Below, piece after piece: positions 35,825 through 43,021 of a stretch of DNA of 64,000 bases (its first letter is position 1; every line of letters begins with the position of its first letter). The stretch covers positions 907,001-971,000 of the forward strand of contig NZ_JAPFBJ010000002.1 of assembly GCF_030867385.1 (NCBI RefSeq), read 5' to 3'. The DNA is from Sphingobium sp. DEHP117. GTDB taxonomy: Bacteria > Pseudomonadota > Alphaproteobacteria > Sphingomonadales > Sphingomonadaceae. The position numbers and the translations under genes were made by a program. Under the pieces are notes generated by a model. That model was not told where the DNA came from. It saw only the letters and a list, made by a program, of their open reading frames with translations, and did not search any database.

Positions 35825-36610
35825 ATGCACAGCCTGCCCCTCTTCGTGAAGCTGGATGGGCGGCTGGTCATCCTGCTGGGTGAGGGCGAGGCGGCGGACG
35901 CGAAGCGCCGGTTGCTGGAGCGGGCGGGCGCGGATGTCCACACCGATGAAACGGCACAAGCGGCGCTGGCGATCGTGGCTATGGAGGACGACGCGCAGGC
36001 GCAGGCGGCGGTGGCGCGGCTGAGGGCGCGGGGCGTGCTGGTAAATGCGGTAGACCGCCCGGCTCTGTGCGATTTCACGCTGCCCGCGATTGTGGATCGT
36101 GATCCAGTGCTGATCGCCATCAGCACTGGCGGCGCATCGGCGGGACTTGCAAAAGCTCTGCGCCAACGGCTGGAGGCGCTCTTTCCTGCGTCGCTAGGTT
36201 CGCTGGCGAGGGCGCTGAGCAGCGCGCGAGCCGGGATGCGCTCCCGCTGGCCCGATGCTGCTGCCCGCCGCCGCGCCATTGACGATGCGCTGGCCGAGGG
36301 AGGGGTGCTCGATCCTCTTGCCGGCGCCAGAGAGGAAGCGGTGGTGCAGTGGTTGTCTCAAGCTGGTGGTGGTCACTCCGCTACCCGCCTCGAAACAATC
36401 CCTGTGGTCTCGGAAGACCCGGACGACCTTACCCTGCGCGCCGCGCGGCTGCTGGGGCAGGCGGATGCGGTGTATCACATGCCGGGCATCGCGCCCGCCA
36501 TCCTCAACCGCGCTCGTGCTGATGCCGCCCGAATCGTCGCTCTTGATGTGCCGCAGTGGGAGGGGCCGGGCCTTGCGCTCTGGCTGTTTCGCGCCGAGGA
36601 TCAAGCATGA
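35825..36610 (+). CDS. Siroheme synthase N-domain (precorrin-2 dehydrogenase/ferrochelatase, CysG-N type)
   Basis: The 261-residue protein begins MHSLPLFVKLDGRLVILLGEGEAADAKRRLL, the NAD-binding Rossmann motif of the CysG N-terminal/Met8 domain. LRARGVLVNAVDRPALCDFTLPAIVDRDPVLIAISTGGASAGLAK then carries the catalytic Asp region and the substrate loop. A helical dimerisation part follows, then a C-terminal stretch (about 200-261) like the first part of the methyltransferase domain (DDLTLRAARLLGQADAVYH), which is truncated. It oxidises precorrin-2 and may insert iron. The uroporphyrinogen methyltransferase must be elsewhere. Confidence 0.85.
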   Translation: MHSLPLFVKLDGRLVILLGEGEAADAKRRLLERAGADVHTDETAQAALAIVAMEDDAQAQAAVARLRARGVLVNAVDRPALCDFTLPAIVDRDPVLIAISTGGASAGLAKALRQRLEALFPASLGSLARALSSARAGMRSRWPDAAARRRAIDDALAEGGVLDPLAGAREEAVVQWLSQAGGGHSATRLETIPVVSEDPDDLTLRAARLLGQADAVYHMPGIAPAILNRARADAARIVALDVPQWEGPGLALWLFRAEDQA

Positions 36611-37563
36611 GCCGCTTCTTCCTGCACAGCTCCGGCGGTACGCGCGAGATCGAGTTAAGCGCCTGCCTTGCGCATGACCCTGAGCACGAGTTCCTGTGGG
36701 TGCATCTCGATGGTAAGGTTGACGATGTCGACACGATACTCACCCGGTTCGCCCACATCCCGTCGCCTGCGGTTGCGGCCCTGAAGGCGCAGGAAACGCG
36801 CCCACGCTGTGCCCAGTTTGATGAGGGCGCGCTCGTTAACATGCGCGGGCTGGGTGCGCCTTCCGCTATCGATGGCGACCCGCTCGTCTCGATCCGCTTC
36901 TGGGCGCAGCGCGGCCTCGTGGTCAGCTTGTCCTACCGCGAGCTGGGCGTGCTTGACCGGCTGATCACGCGGATGCTGGCGGGGGAACTGAGGGACCCCG
37001 GAGACCTGATCGCCGCCACCGCGATAGAGATCACCGACGCGCTCGATCCCGAAATCGCCGACCTCGGTGATGCGCTCGACGCGATCGAAAGCAGCGTGCT
37101 GGAAGACGGCAGCACGATAGAGCGTCAGAAAGTAGCGCAACTGCGGGCGGAGGCGATCTCTTATCGCCGCTTCCTCGCTCCCCAACGGCAGGCGACTGAG
37201 CGGTTGATGACGATGCCCGCCGACTGGCTCGAGCCTGACGACCGCCTGCATCTCCAGGAAGCGGCGGACCGCTGTGCACGCATGGTCGAGGAACTGGAGT
37301 CGGTGCGCGAGCGTGCGGCGCTTACGCACGAGGCACTGACCGATCTGCGCGCCGAGCATATGAATAGGCAGGCGCTCGTACTCGCCATCGTTGCGCTTGT
37401 GTTCCTGCCGCTTACCTTCATCACCGGCCTGCTTGGCATGAATGTGGAGGGTATACCCTTCGCGCGTGAGCCATGGGCGTTTTGGGGGGTGGTGGCGTTC
37501 TGCGCATTCGGAGGTGGTGCGATGGCAATCTGGTTCAAGGCGACACGCTGGCTTCAGAAATAG
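36607..37563 (+). CDS. CorA/ZntB-family divalent metal transporter
   Basis: The 318-residue protein from ATG 36607 has a large cytoplasmic domain, a long helical segment (about 150-255) and two C-terminal membrane helices with GLLGMNVEGIP, the GMN selectivity motif, between them. FLWVHLDG near the start is the ZntB-type N-terminal pattern. It moves Zn2+ or Mg2+. The start overlaps the siroheme gene stop by ATGA; the frame open from 36556 is not supported. Confidence 0.9.
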   Translation: MSRFFLHSSGGTREIELSACLAHDPEHEFLWVHLDGKVDDVDTILTRFAHIPSPAVAALKAQETRPRCAQFDEGALVNMRGLGAPSAIDGDPLVSIRFWAQRGLVVSLSYRELGVLDRLITRMLAGELRDPGDLIAATAIEITDALDPEIADLGDALDAIESSVLEDGSTIERQKVAQLRAEAISYRRFLAPQRQATERLMTMPADWLEPDDRLHLQEAADRCARMVEELESVRERAALTHEALTDLRAEHMNRQALVLAIVALVFLPLTFITGLLGMNVEGIPFAREPWAFWGVVAFCAFGGGAMAIWFKATRWLQK

Positions 37564-37679
37564 TTCGGCAGCGAACGTTCGATTCGGTTCGGCGCAGAAT
37601 CGACTCAGGTCGCCGTTCGTTCATTGCCGTTTCATGTGCCGGGCCGAATATGCCAAGACCGGGCGCAAAGGGTGAGGGC

Positions 37680-38429
37680 ATGAATATCATGGCGCATTTC
37701 AGGAATTTTACGGCACGGATGGCGCAGGCGGCAGTAGGCGTGCTGATCGCATCCGGCCTGGCGCTCGCGCCTGCTCCGGCGCTGGCGCAGGTACAGACCG
37801 TTGATCCCAATCAGGCGATCGATGCAGATTTGGCACCTCCCGGCGGCACCGAAGCGCCGGTTCCGCCTCCGCCGCCGCCGGTTAATGCACCCGCTACCAC
37901 CGCGGCGCCCGCCGCTGCGACAGTGCCGGCCGCACCCGATCCCAAGTCCTCCTATCAAAAGGACGATATCGTCAGCGCGGCCGAAGGCGTATTCGGCCGT
38001 GGCGCTGAAGGGCTTGCCAGCCTGTTGGAGAAGGTCCTTAAGGACAGGGGGCAGCCCAATGCATATATCGCCGGGCGAGAGGCATCGGGCGCGCTTGTGG
38101 TTGGTTTGCGCTATGGCTCGGGCACGATGAACCACAAGGTCGAGGGCGAGCGAAAGGTTTACTGGACCGGACCGTCGGTGGGCTTCGATGTCGGCGGCAA
38201 TGCGTCCAAGGTTTTCGTGCTGGTCTATAACCTTTACGACAGCCAGGATCTGTTCAGGCGCTATCCGCAGGCGGAAGGGGCGCTGTATGTTGTGGGCGGG
38301 TTCACCGCCACCTATCTGCGGCGCGGCGATGTTGTGCTCATTCCCATCCGGCTCGGCGTCGGCTGGCGTGCAGGTATCAACGCAGGCTATATGAAGTTTA
38401 CCGAGAAATCGCGCGTCATCCCGTTCTGA
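37680..38429 (+). CDS. eipA: EipA-family (DUF1134) cell-envelope integrity protein
   Basis: The 249-residue secreted protein has a signal peptide ending ALAQ (near residue 36), a Pro/Ala-rich linker (about 55-85), and the DUF1134 domain with GVFGRGAEGLASLLEK, YIAGREASGALVVGLRYG, GPSVGFDVGGNASKVF and FTATYLRRGDVVLIPIRLG. The homologue EipA supports envelope integrity in Brucella and Caulobacter. The start at 37680 is preferred over the frame opening at 37473, which lies in the transporter gene. The gap 37564-37679 before it can fold extensively but holds no recognised element. Confidence 0.9.
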   Translation: MNIMAHFRNFTARMAQAAVGVLIASGLALAPAPALAQVQTVDPNQAIDADLAPPGGTEAPVPPPPPPVNAPATTAAPAAATVPAAPDPKSSYQKDDIVSAAEGVFGRGAEGLASLLEKVLKDRGQPNAYIAGREASGALVVGLRYGSGTMNHKVEGERKVYWTGPSVGFDVGGNASKVFVLVYNLYDSQDLFRRYPQAEGALYVVGGFTATYLRRGDVVLIPIRLGVGWRAGINAGYMKFTEKSRVIPF

Positions 38430-38440
38430 CCGTCGACGGG

Positions 38441-38458
38441 TGGTTGCCTTGGCAACCA
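38441..38458. other. Perfect 8-bp inverted repeat after eipA
   Basis: TGGTTGCC, TT, GGCAACCA starts 12 bases after the eipA stop. It could end the eipA transcript or be a palindromic operator for the hemerythrin gene. No T-tract follows. Confidence 0.45.
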
Positions 38459-38479
38459 ACGGCAGGTCGGAACGTTAAT

Positions 38480-38501
38480 CTCCCGAAATTCCATCCGGGA
38501 G
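38480..38501 (+). promoter_or_regulatory. Hairpin that pairs the hemerythrin ribosome-binding site
   Basis: CTCCCG (38480-38485) can pair with CGGGAG (38496-38501) across a 10-base loop. The right arm contains the GGGAG ribosome site, 6 bases before the ATG at 38508. Folding would hide the site, which suggests control of translation. Confidence 0.4.
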
Positions 38502-38507
38502 ACGCAT

Positions 38508-38999
38508 ATGGCTCAGCAGCACGATATCTTCTCGACGCTTAAACAGGATCACGACAAGCACCGCGCGCTGCTCGCTCGGATTGACCGGACCCACAGCGAA
38601 GATGAGGAAAGGATCGAGCTCTTCAGCCAGTTCACCCTTGAGGCAAAGGCTCACGCTGCCGCCGAAGAACAGGCGCTTTACTCAACCGTGATGCGCAAGC
38701 CCAAGTTGACATCGGAAGTGCGCCATTCTGTTTCGGAGCATCACGAAGTCGAGGAAATGCTGAACGACCTCGCCTCGACCGATTCGGGCAGTGACGAATG
38801 GCTCACAAAATTCCGCGAAATGCAGCACCGGTACCTCCACCACATCGAGGAGGAAGAGGAAGAGCATTTCCCCGATTTCGCGGAGTGCCTTACGCCTGAG
38901 GATCAGGCATATATGGACAGCGTCTTTCAGAAGCGCAAACCGGTGGAGAAAGATAAGGCCGAAGTAACCCCGGAAAAAATGGAGGACGCGAAGGAATAG
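38508..38999 (+). CDS. Hemerythrin HHE-domain protein
   Basis: The 163-residue acidic protein has the metal-ligand pattern of hemerythrins: LKQDHDKHRALL, AAEEQALY, SVSEHHEVEEML and YLHHIEEEEEEHFP, at about residues 12-130 of a four-helix bundle. A charged tail follows (about 138-163). It may bind a di-iron centre for oxygen, NO or peroxide sensing or storage, or repair. It has its own leader with a hairpin over the ribosome site and ends 20 bases before the convergent DUF177 gene. Confidence 0.9.
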   Translation: MAQQHDIFSTLKQDHDKHRALLARIDRTHSEDEERIELFSQFTLEAKAHAAAEEQALYSTVMRKPKLTSEVRHSVSEHHEVEEMLNDLASTDSGSDEWLTKFREMQHRYLHHIEEEEEEHFPDFAECLTPEDQAYMDSVFQKRKPVEKDKAEVTPEKMEDAKE

Positions 39000-39019
39000 C
39001 CTGACGCGTCCAATCGCTT

Positions 39020-39550
39020 TTATTTGTTCTTAAGGGCTGCCAGCGCGGCAAAAGGACCAGCCTGATCCTCGCTAAGGACGCCTGCCTCCTGAAGGAATGT
39101 GTCTGCGTTTGGTGAGCGGGGGAATGGATTGACTGACAGCGCCAGCGTCTCCGCCACCGCCTCGCCGATGTCAATCCGCCCGTTGGTGTAAGGCACGACA
39201 TCCAGCTCGCTGGCGTCAATCTCGACTTCGTCATCGGTTCGCGCTGGCAGGTCATTCTCCGCTGGCACGAAGCGGATCGAGAAAGCCTCCTGCACCTGTT
39301 CGGTAACCGGTTCCGATGTAGCAACGCAGGGCTGCGAGAGGCTCGCGCGGACCTCTCCGGTCGCAAGTATCCCCTGCCTGTCCGGGGTAAGGCTATAGTC
39401 GGCCTCCAGAGAGGTGATGTCGACAAAGCCGAACCGTCGCGACAGCGCCGTGCGCTCGGCCTCACTCGCCTCGATATGCGCGGGCCAGCGAGCGCGGCCG
39501 ATGGCGTCCAGCCGCACGATGCGGGAGAATTCGGGCGCCGCCTCGCTCAT
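39020..39550 (-). CDS. YceD/DUF177 family protein
   Basis: The 176-residue protein has EFSRIVRLDAIG at the start, LSQPCVATSEPVTEQVQEAFSIRFVP in the middle and VEIDASELDVVPYTNGRIDIGEAVAETLALSVNPFPR, the hallmark of DUF177. The family is linked to 23S rRNA accumulation. It often sits before rpmF or plsX; here neither follows. The start overlaps the CBP3-like stop by ATGA. Confidence 0.9.
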   Translation of the reverse strand: MSEAAPEFSRIVRLDAIGRARWPAHIEASEAERTALSRRFGFVDITSLEADYSLTPDRQGILATGEVRASLSQPCVATSEPVTEQVQEAFSIRFVPAENDLPARTDDEVEIDASELDVVPYTNGRIDIGEAVAETLALSVNPFPRSPNADTFLQEAGVLSEDQAGPFAALAALKNK

Positions 39551-40065
39551 GCGGGCAATTCTCCTGCCAGCAAACGCGCGGGTTCGATTGCCTCCAGCCC
39601 TGCGGCAAAGGCGCGCAGTCGAGCCTCGACATCGGCCACCGCATCGTCTGACACCGGATCACCGCGATAGAGGTTTCGGCGGAGCGCGGCGTTCATGTCT
39701 CCACCGTGAGCCAGCCCCTCCCGATAGGCAGAGAGGCGCCCGCCCAACGCACTCATCATCCGCCCGATATGCTTGCCGACGACGATATCGCCGATTCCGA
39801 TCTGGCGGAGCTGCGCTTCCATGTCGTCGACGAACAACTCGGTCAGCCACACGCTCTCGTGCCGAAGGTCCGCTTGCTCCAGCCGCAGCAGCACCAGCGA
39901 CAGGATTGCGGCGACCATGTCGAACCGCCCGTCCAGCGTGTCGGGTACGGCACCTTCGACATACCAGTGCACCGCCCGCCCGCGATGCACGATCGCCTGA
40001 TAGAGCGGCTGCATCGTCAGGCGCGGGTCCGGCTGGCGGTTGAAAAGGCGGTCAAGCAAGGACAT
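39547..40065 (-). CDS. Ubiquinol-cytochrome c chaperone (CBP3/UQCC1 family)
   Basis: The 172-residue protein from ATG 40065 begins MSLLDRLFNRQPD and has LYQAIVHRGRAVHWYVEGAVPDTLDGRFDMVAAIL, then LFVDDMEAQLRQIGIGDIVVGKHIGRMMSALGGR, the CBP3 chaperone pattern. It should help cytochrome b or bc1 complex assembly. The frame open to 40290 is an extension across the bamE promoter region. It diverges from bamE and overlaps DUF177, a conserved alphaproteobacterial order. Confidence 0.9.
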   Translation of the reverse strand: MSLLDRLFNRQPDPRLTMQPLYQAIVHRGRAVHWYVEGAVPDTLDGRFDMVAAILSLVLLRLEQADLRHESVWLTELFVDDMEAQLRQIGIGDIVVGKHIGRMMSALGGRLSAYREGLAHGGDMNAALRRNLYRGDPVSDDAVADVEARLRAFAAGLEAIEPARLLAGELPA

Positions 40066-40210
40066 GGAAATAAACAACCTCTCTGGCGCACATGGCGCTT
40101 GGCGCCCGCCTCTCACTATGGCTTGTGCGGCGCGATGCAATCCCATATTGGAGGCAAGGCACCGGTTATGCAATGGTGCCTGGACGCGGGATGACCCGCA
40201 GGAGAGTATG

Positions 40211-40702
40211 ATGCGTTTCAAGACAGTTGCCCTGACGATAGCGCTGGCCGGTGCCACGATCGCACTCTCCGGCTGTGCGCGGATGCGCACGCATCAGGGT
40301 TATCTGGTAGACAGCCTGCTGGTCGATTCGATTCAGCCCGGCGTCGATAATCGCCAGTCTGTCGAGGGCACGCTGGGTAGACCAAGCTTCGTCAGCCAGT
40401 TCGGCAATCAGGATTGGTATTATGTCGCGCGGGACATGAAGCAGCTCGCCTTCGCCAACCCCAAGCCAACGGATCAGACGGTCCTGCGCGTCCGGTTTGA
40501 TGCGGCAGGCAATGTTGCGGGAGTAGACAAGGCGGGGCTGGACAAGGTGGCGGATATCTCGCCCAAGGGCGGCAAGACGCCTACGCTGGGCCGCGAGCGC
40601 AGCCTGTTCGAGGACATCTTCGGCAACATCGGCGCAGTCGGCGCGGGTGGCGTAGGCGGTGGCGGGGGCAGCGGCGACAATACCGGACCCAACGGCAGCT
40701 GA
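40211..40702 (+). CDS. bamE: Outer-membrane assembly lipoprotein BamE/SmpA
   Basis: The 163-residue lipoprotein has the signal MRFKTVALTIALAGATIALSGC (lipobox LSGC) and a BamE fold with VDSIQPGVDNRQSVEGTLGRPSF and WYYVARDMKQLAF. BamE stabilises the BamA-BamD complex that inserts outer-membrane proteins. ATG 40211 is chosen over 40208 because AGGAGA then sits 5 bases away rather than 2. A Gly-rich tail (about 138-163, GAGGVGGGGGSG) extends beyond the usual domain. Confidence 0.9.
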   Translation: MRFKTVALTIALAGATIALSGCARMRTHQGYLVDSLLVDSIQPGVDNRQSVEGTLGRPSFVSQFGNQDWYYVARDMKQLAFANPKPTDQTVLRVRFDAAGNVAGVDKAGLDKVADISPKGGKTPTLGRERSLFEDIFGNIGAVGAGGVGGGGGSGDNTGPNGS

Positions 40703-40715
40703 GCTATAGTCCTGG

Positions 40716-41501
40716 TTATTTCGAGGCGGAACGAGCCGAGGCGACTGCTTCTTTCAGCGCCTCGTAACCCACCGCGCCGCCCAGCACCCTTCCTCCCACC
40801 ACGAAGGTTGGCGTGCCGCTGGCGCCAATTTCCTGCGCCATCTTGAGGTTGGCCTCGATCTCCGGATCATAACGATTGCTGGTGATCGCCGTTTCGGCGG
40901 CCTTTCGGTCGATGCCGACCTTGGCGGCGGCGGCGAGTATGCTGTCCCTGGAAACCCGCCCGCCCCCATATAGCGCCTTGTGGAAGGCGGTATATTTGCC
41001 CTGCTCTGCCGCCAGCAGAGACACGCGCGCGGCCAAGGTGCTTTCCTCGGAGAGGATCGGCAGTTCGCGATATACAACCTTCACCTTCGCGTCTTCGGCG
41101 ATCAGCTTTGTGATATCGGGGAGCGAGGCTCGACAATAGCCGCAATTATAGTCGAAAAATTCGACAAGCGTGACATCGCCGTCTTTCGCGCCCTCCCATG
41201 CGCCCGCATACGGCGTTTCCAGCTCTTTGCGGTGGGTGTTTACCGCCTCGGCCATGCGCTTGTCCTTAAGGCGTTCCATCGCTTGCGGCAGGATCTCTGG
41301 GTGAGACAGGATGTAGTCGTGCACGATCTGCTCGATCCGTGCCCGCTCAGTCGGGTCTGTTGTCTGTGCGCCATCCGACGAGCCCACCGCCATCGCTGCA
41401 GTTGACGCGACTGCGGCGGCGGCAAAGAGTCCGAGCATCATCTGTATCGTCCTGTTGCTGAGTGCGGCGCGCAGGCCGGGAGGAGTGGAGGGGCTGGTCA
41501 A
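40716..41501 (-). CDS. DsbA-family thiol-disulfide protein (ScsC/BdbD-like)
   Basis: The 261-residue protein has an N-terminal signal anchor (about 18-40), a helical segment with IVHDYILSHPEILPQAMERL that resembles the trimerisation stalk of ScsC-type proteins, and a DsbA domain with FFDYNCGYC (Cys120, Cys123) and the cis-Pro loop GASGTPTFVV. It works in the periplasm as oxidase or isomerase. It overlaps the upstream M48 protease gene by ATGA. Confidence 0.9.
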   Translation of the reverse strand: MTSPSTPPGLRAALSNRTIQMMLGLFAAAAVASTAAMAVGSSDGAQTTDPTERARIEQIVHDYILSHPEILPQAMERLKDKRMAEAVNTHRKELETPYAGAWEGAKDGDVTLVEFFDYNCGYCRASLPDITKLIAEDAKVKVVYRELPILSEESTLAARVSLLAAEQGKYTAFHKALYGGGRVSRDSILAAAAKVGIDRKAAETAITSNRYDPEIEANLKMAQEIGASGTPTFVVGGRVLGGAVGYEALKEAVASARSASK

Positions 41502-42931
41502 GAGGCGTTCTTTCCTTCGGGGGCGTCACCACCGCCCCCTTTGTCTTTCTTGCGGCCCTTGCGCGCGTTGTCCATCTCGCCGCGCGCTGCCATCGCGATG
41601 TCCTGTGCGCGCAGGAAATCCGGGCTGGCCTTGTCGATGCCCGCCATCGCCGTTTCCGCATTGCGCAGCGCCAGCGGGTTATTCCCCTCCAGTGCATAGC
41701 GTTCTGCCGTTGCAAGGGCCGCACGCGCATTGTCTCCCCGATGGTCGTACACCACGCCGAGCTGATACCACGCGAAGGGATTCTCCCTGTCTTTCGCCAC
41801 AGCTGCGCGCAGCACCCGCTCTGCCTCGGCATAGTTCGTATCGTTTTCCGTTGCGATCAGGGCGTGGCCCAGCAACGTGGCAATCAAGGGTTGGCTGTTC
41901 GTGAGCCGCACGGCCTCGCGCAGCGGGGGGATAGCCTCTGCTGCCCGCCCACTTTCCAGCAGCACCTGCCCCTGCAATTCCAGGAAATAGGGGTCATGCG
42001 GCTGTGCCTTTGTCAGCGCCCGCGTTTCGGCCAGCGCCTTGTCCGGATAGGCGCTTTTGTGCCAGGCATAGGCTCGCGCGTAATGAGCGGGGAGCGACTG
42101 GTCACTCTCGGGATAGGTGCGTAGCGTCTGCGCCGGATCGTCGACGAACCCCGCCAGCTTTGCCTTGATGCGCTGGAAGCGCGCCTCTATCTCTGGCGAT
42201 GTCTTCGCATTCCAGGCAGGGTCTTTCTGATAGACCTCGGTCAGGTAGGAAATGCGGTCGGTGGACAAGGGGTGAGTGGTGGCATAGCCATCATCCGCCT
42301 CCTCGCGCAGGCGATAGCGATATTCAAGGTTTTGCAGCTTCTTGAAGAAGGCGATGCTGCCTTGGCCGCTGATCCCAGCCTTGCTCAGATAGCGCGCGCC
42401 AGCAAGGTCGGCGCTGCTTTCCTGGGTGCGGGAGAAGGCGAGATATTTGCCGAGCGCGGCCTGCTGCCCTGCAGAGATAATACCCATGCCCGCCTCGGCC
42501 CCGCCTGCCGCCATTGCCGCCGCACCGAGCAGCAACGACAACAGCGTGATGCCAGTCGCCGCCTTCATGCCCTCGCCAGCGCGAATGATGTGGCCGCCCT
42601 CGATATGGCCCAGCTCGTGCGCGATGACGCCCTGGACCTGGTTGGCATTGTCCGCCGCCGTGATCAGGCCGGAATGTATCCATACGATCTGCCCGCCTGC
42701 CACAAAGGCGTTGATGTTGCGATCGTTGATCAGCAACACCTGCACATTGTTGGGGCTGAGACTAGCCGCCTCTATCAACGGTGCAGAGATCTCGCGCAGA
42801 AATGCTTCGGTCTCCGCATCGCGTAATATCTGCTGCGCACGCGCAGGCTGGGTCAGCAGAGCGAAGCTCAGCAGCAGGCAAAGCAGGGCACGCGGCAGCA
42901 GGGTGAAGCGAAACGAAAGGAGATTACGCAT
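41498..42931 (-). CDS. Periplasmic M48 metalloprotease with TPR domain (BepA-like)
   Basis: From ATG 42931 the product has 477 residues with a signal peptide ending ARAQ (near 32). The zinc site is HELGH at 105-109, with the Glu of QESSADLAG as third ligand. A second half (about 290-450) is made of TPR-like repeats, as in BepA, which clears stalled LptD and BamA. The C-terminal tail is Lys/Gly-rich. Its stop overlaps the DsbA-family start by ATGA, which joins a quality-control protease to a disulfide enzyme. Confidence 0.92.
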   Translation of the reverse strand: MRNLLSFRFTLLPRALLCLLLSFALLTQPARAQQILRDAETEAFLREISAPLIEAASLSPNNVQVLLINDRNINAFVAGGQIVWIHSGLITAADNANQVQGVIAHELGHIEGGHIIRAGEGMKAATGITLLSLLLGAAAMAAGGAEAGMGIISAGQQAALGKYLAFSRTQESSADLAGARYLSKAGISGQGSIAFFKKLQNLEYRYRLREEADDGYATTHPLSTDRISYLTEVYQKDPAWNAKTSPEIEARFQRIKAKLAGFVDDPAQTLRTYPESDQSLPAHYARAYAWHKSAYPDKALAETRALTKAQPHDPYFLELQGQVLLESGRAAEAIPPLREAVRLTNSQPLIATLLGHALIATENDTNYAEAERVLRAAVAKDRENPFAWYQLGVVYDHRGDNARAALATAERYALEGNNPLALRNAETAMAGIDKASPDFLRAQDIAMAARGEMDNARKGRKKDKGGGGDAPEGKNAS

Positions 42932-42982
42932 GCCGCCTTCCCTGCCCCCTTCATGCTGAACAGAAGATGACATGCTGGACGA

Positions 42983-43012
42983 CACGGCGCGGGCAACGGG
43001 CCCGCGCCCGTG
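42983..43012. other. Bulged 12-bp hairpin between rne and the M48 gene
   Basis: CACGG plus CGCGGGC (42983-42994) pairs with GCCCGCG, a bulged C and CCGTG (43000-43012) around a 5-base loop. There is no T-tract on the minus strand, so it may be a processing or stability element after rne rather than an intrinsic terminator. Confidence 0.4.
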
Positions 43013-43021
43013 CCCGATGCC

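Noticed and set aside
37571..37615. tRNA-like GTTCGATTC in the eipA leader
   Set aside because: It looks like a T-loop, but no acceptor stem, anticodon arm or CCA context can be built around it.
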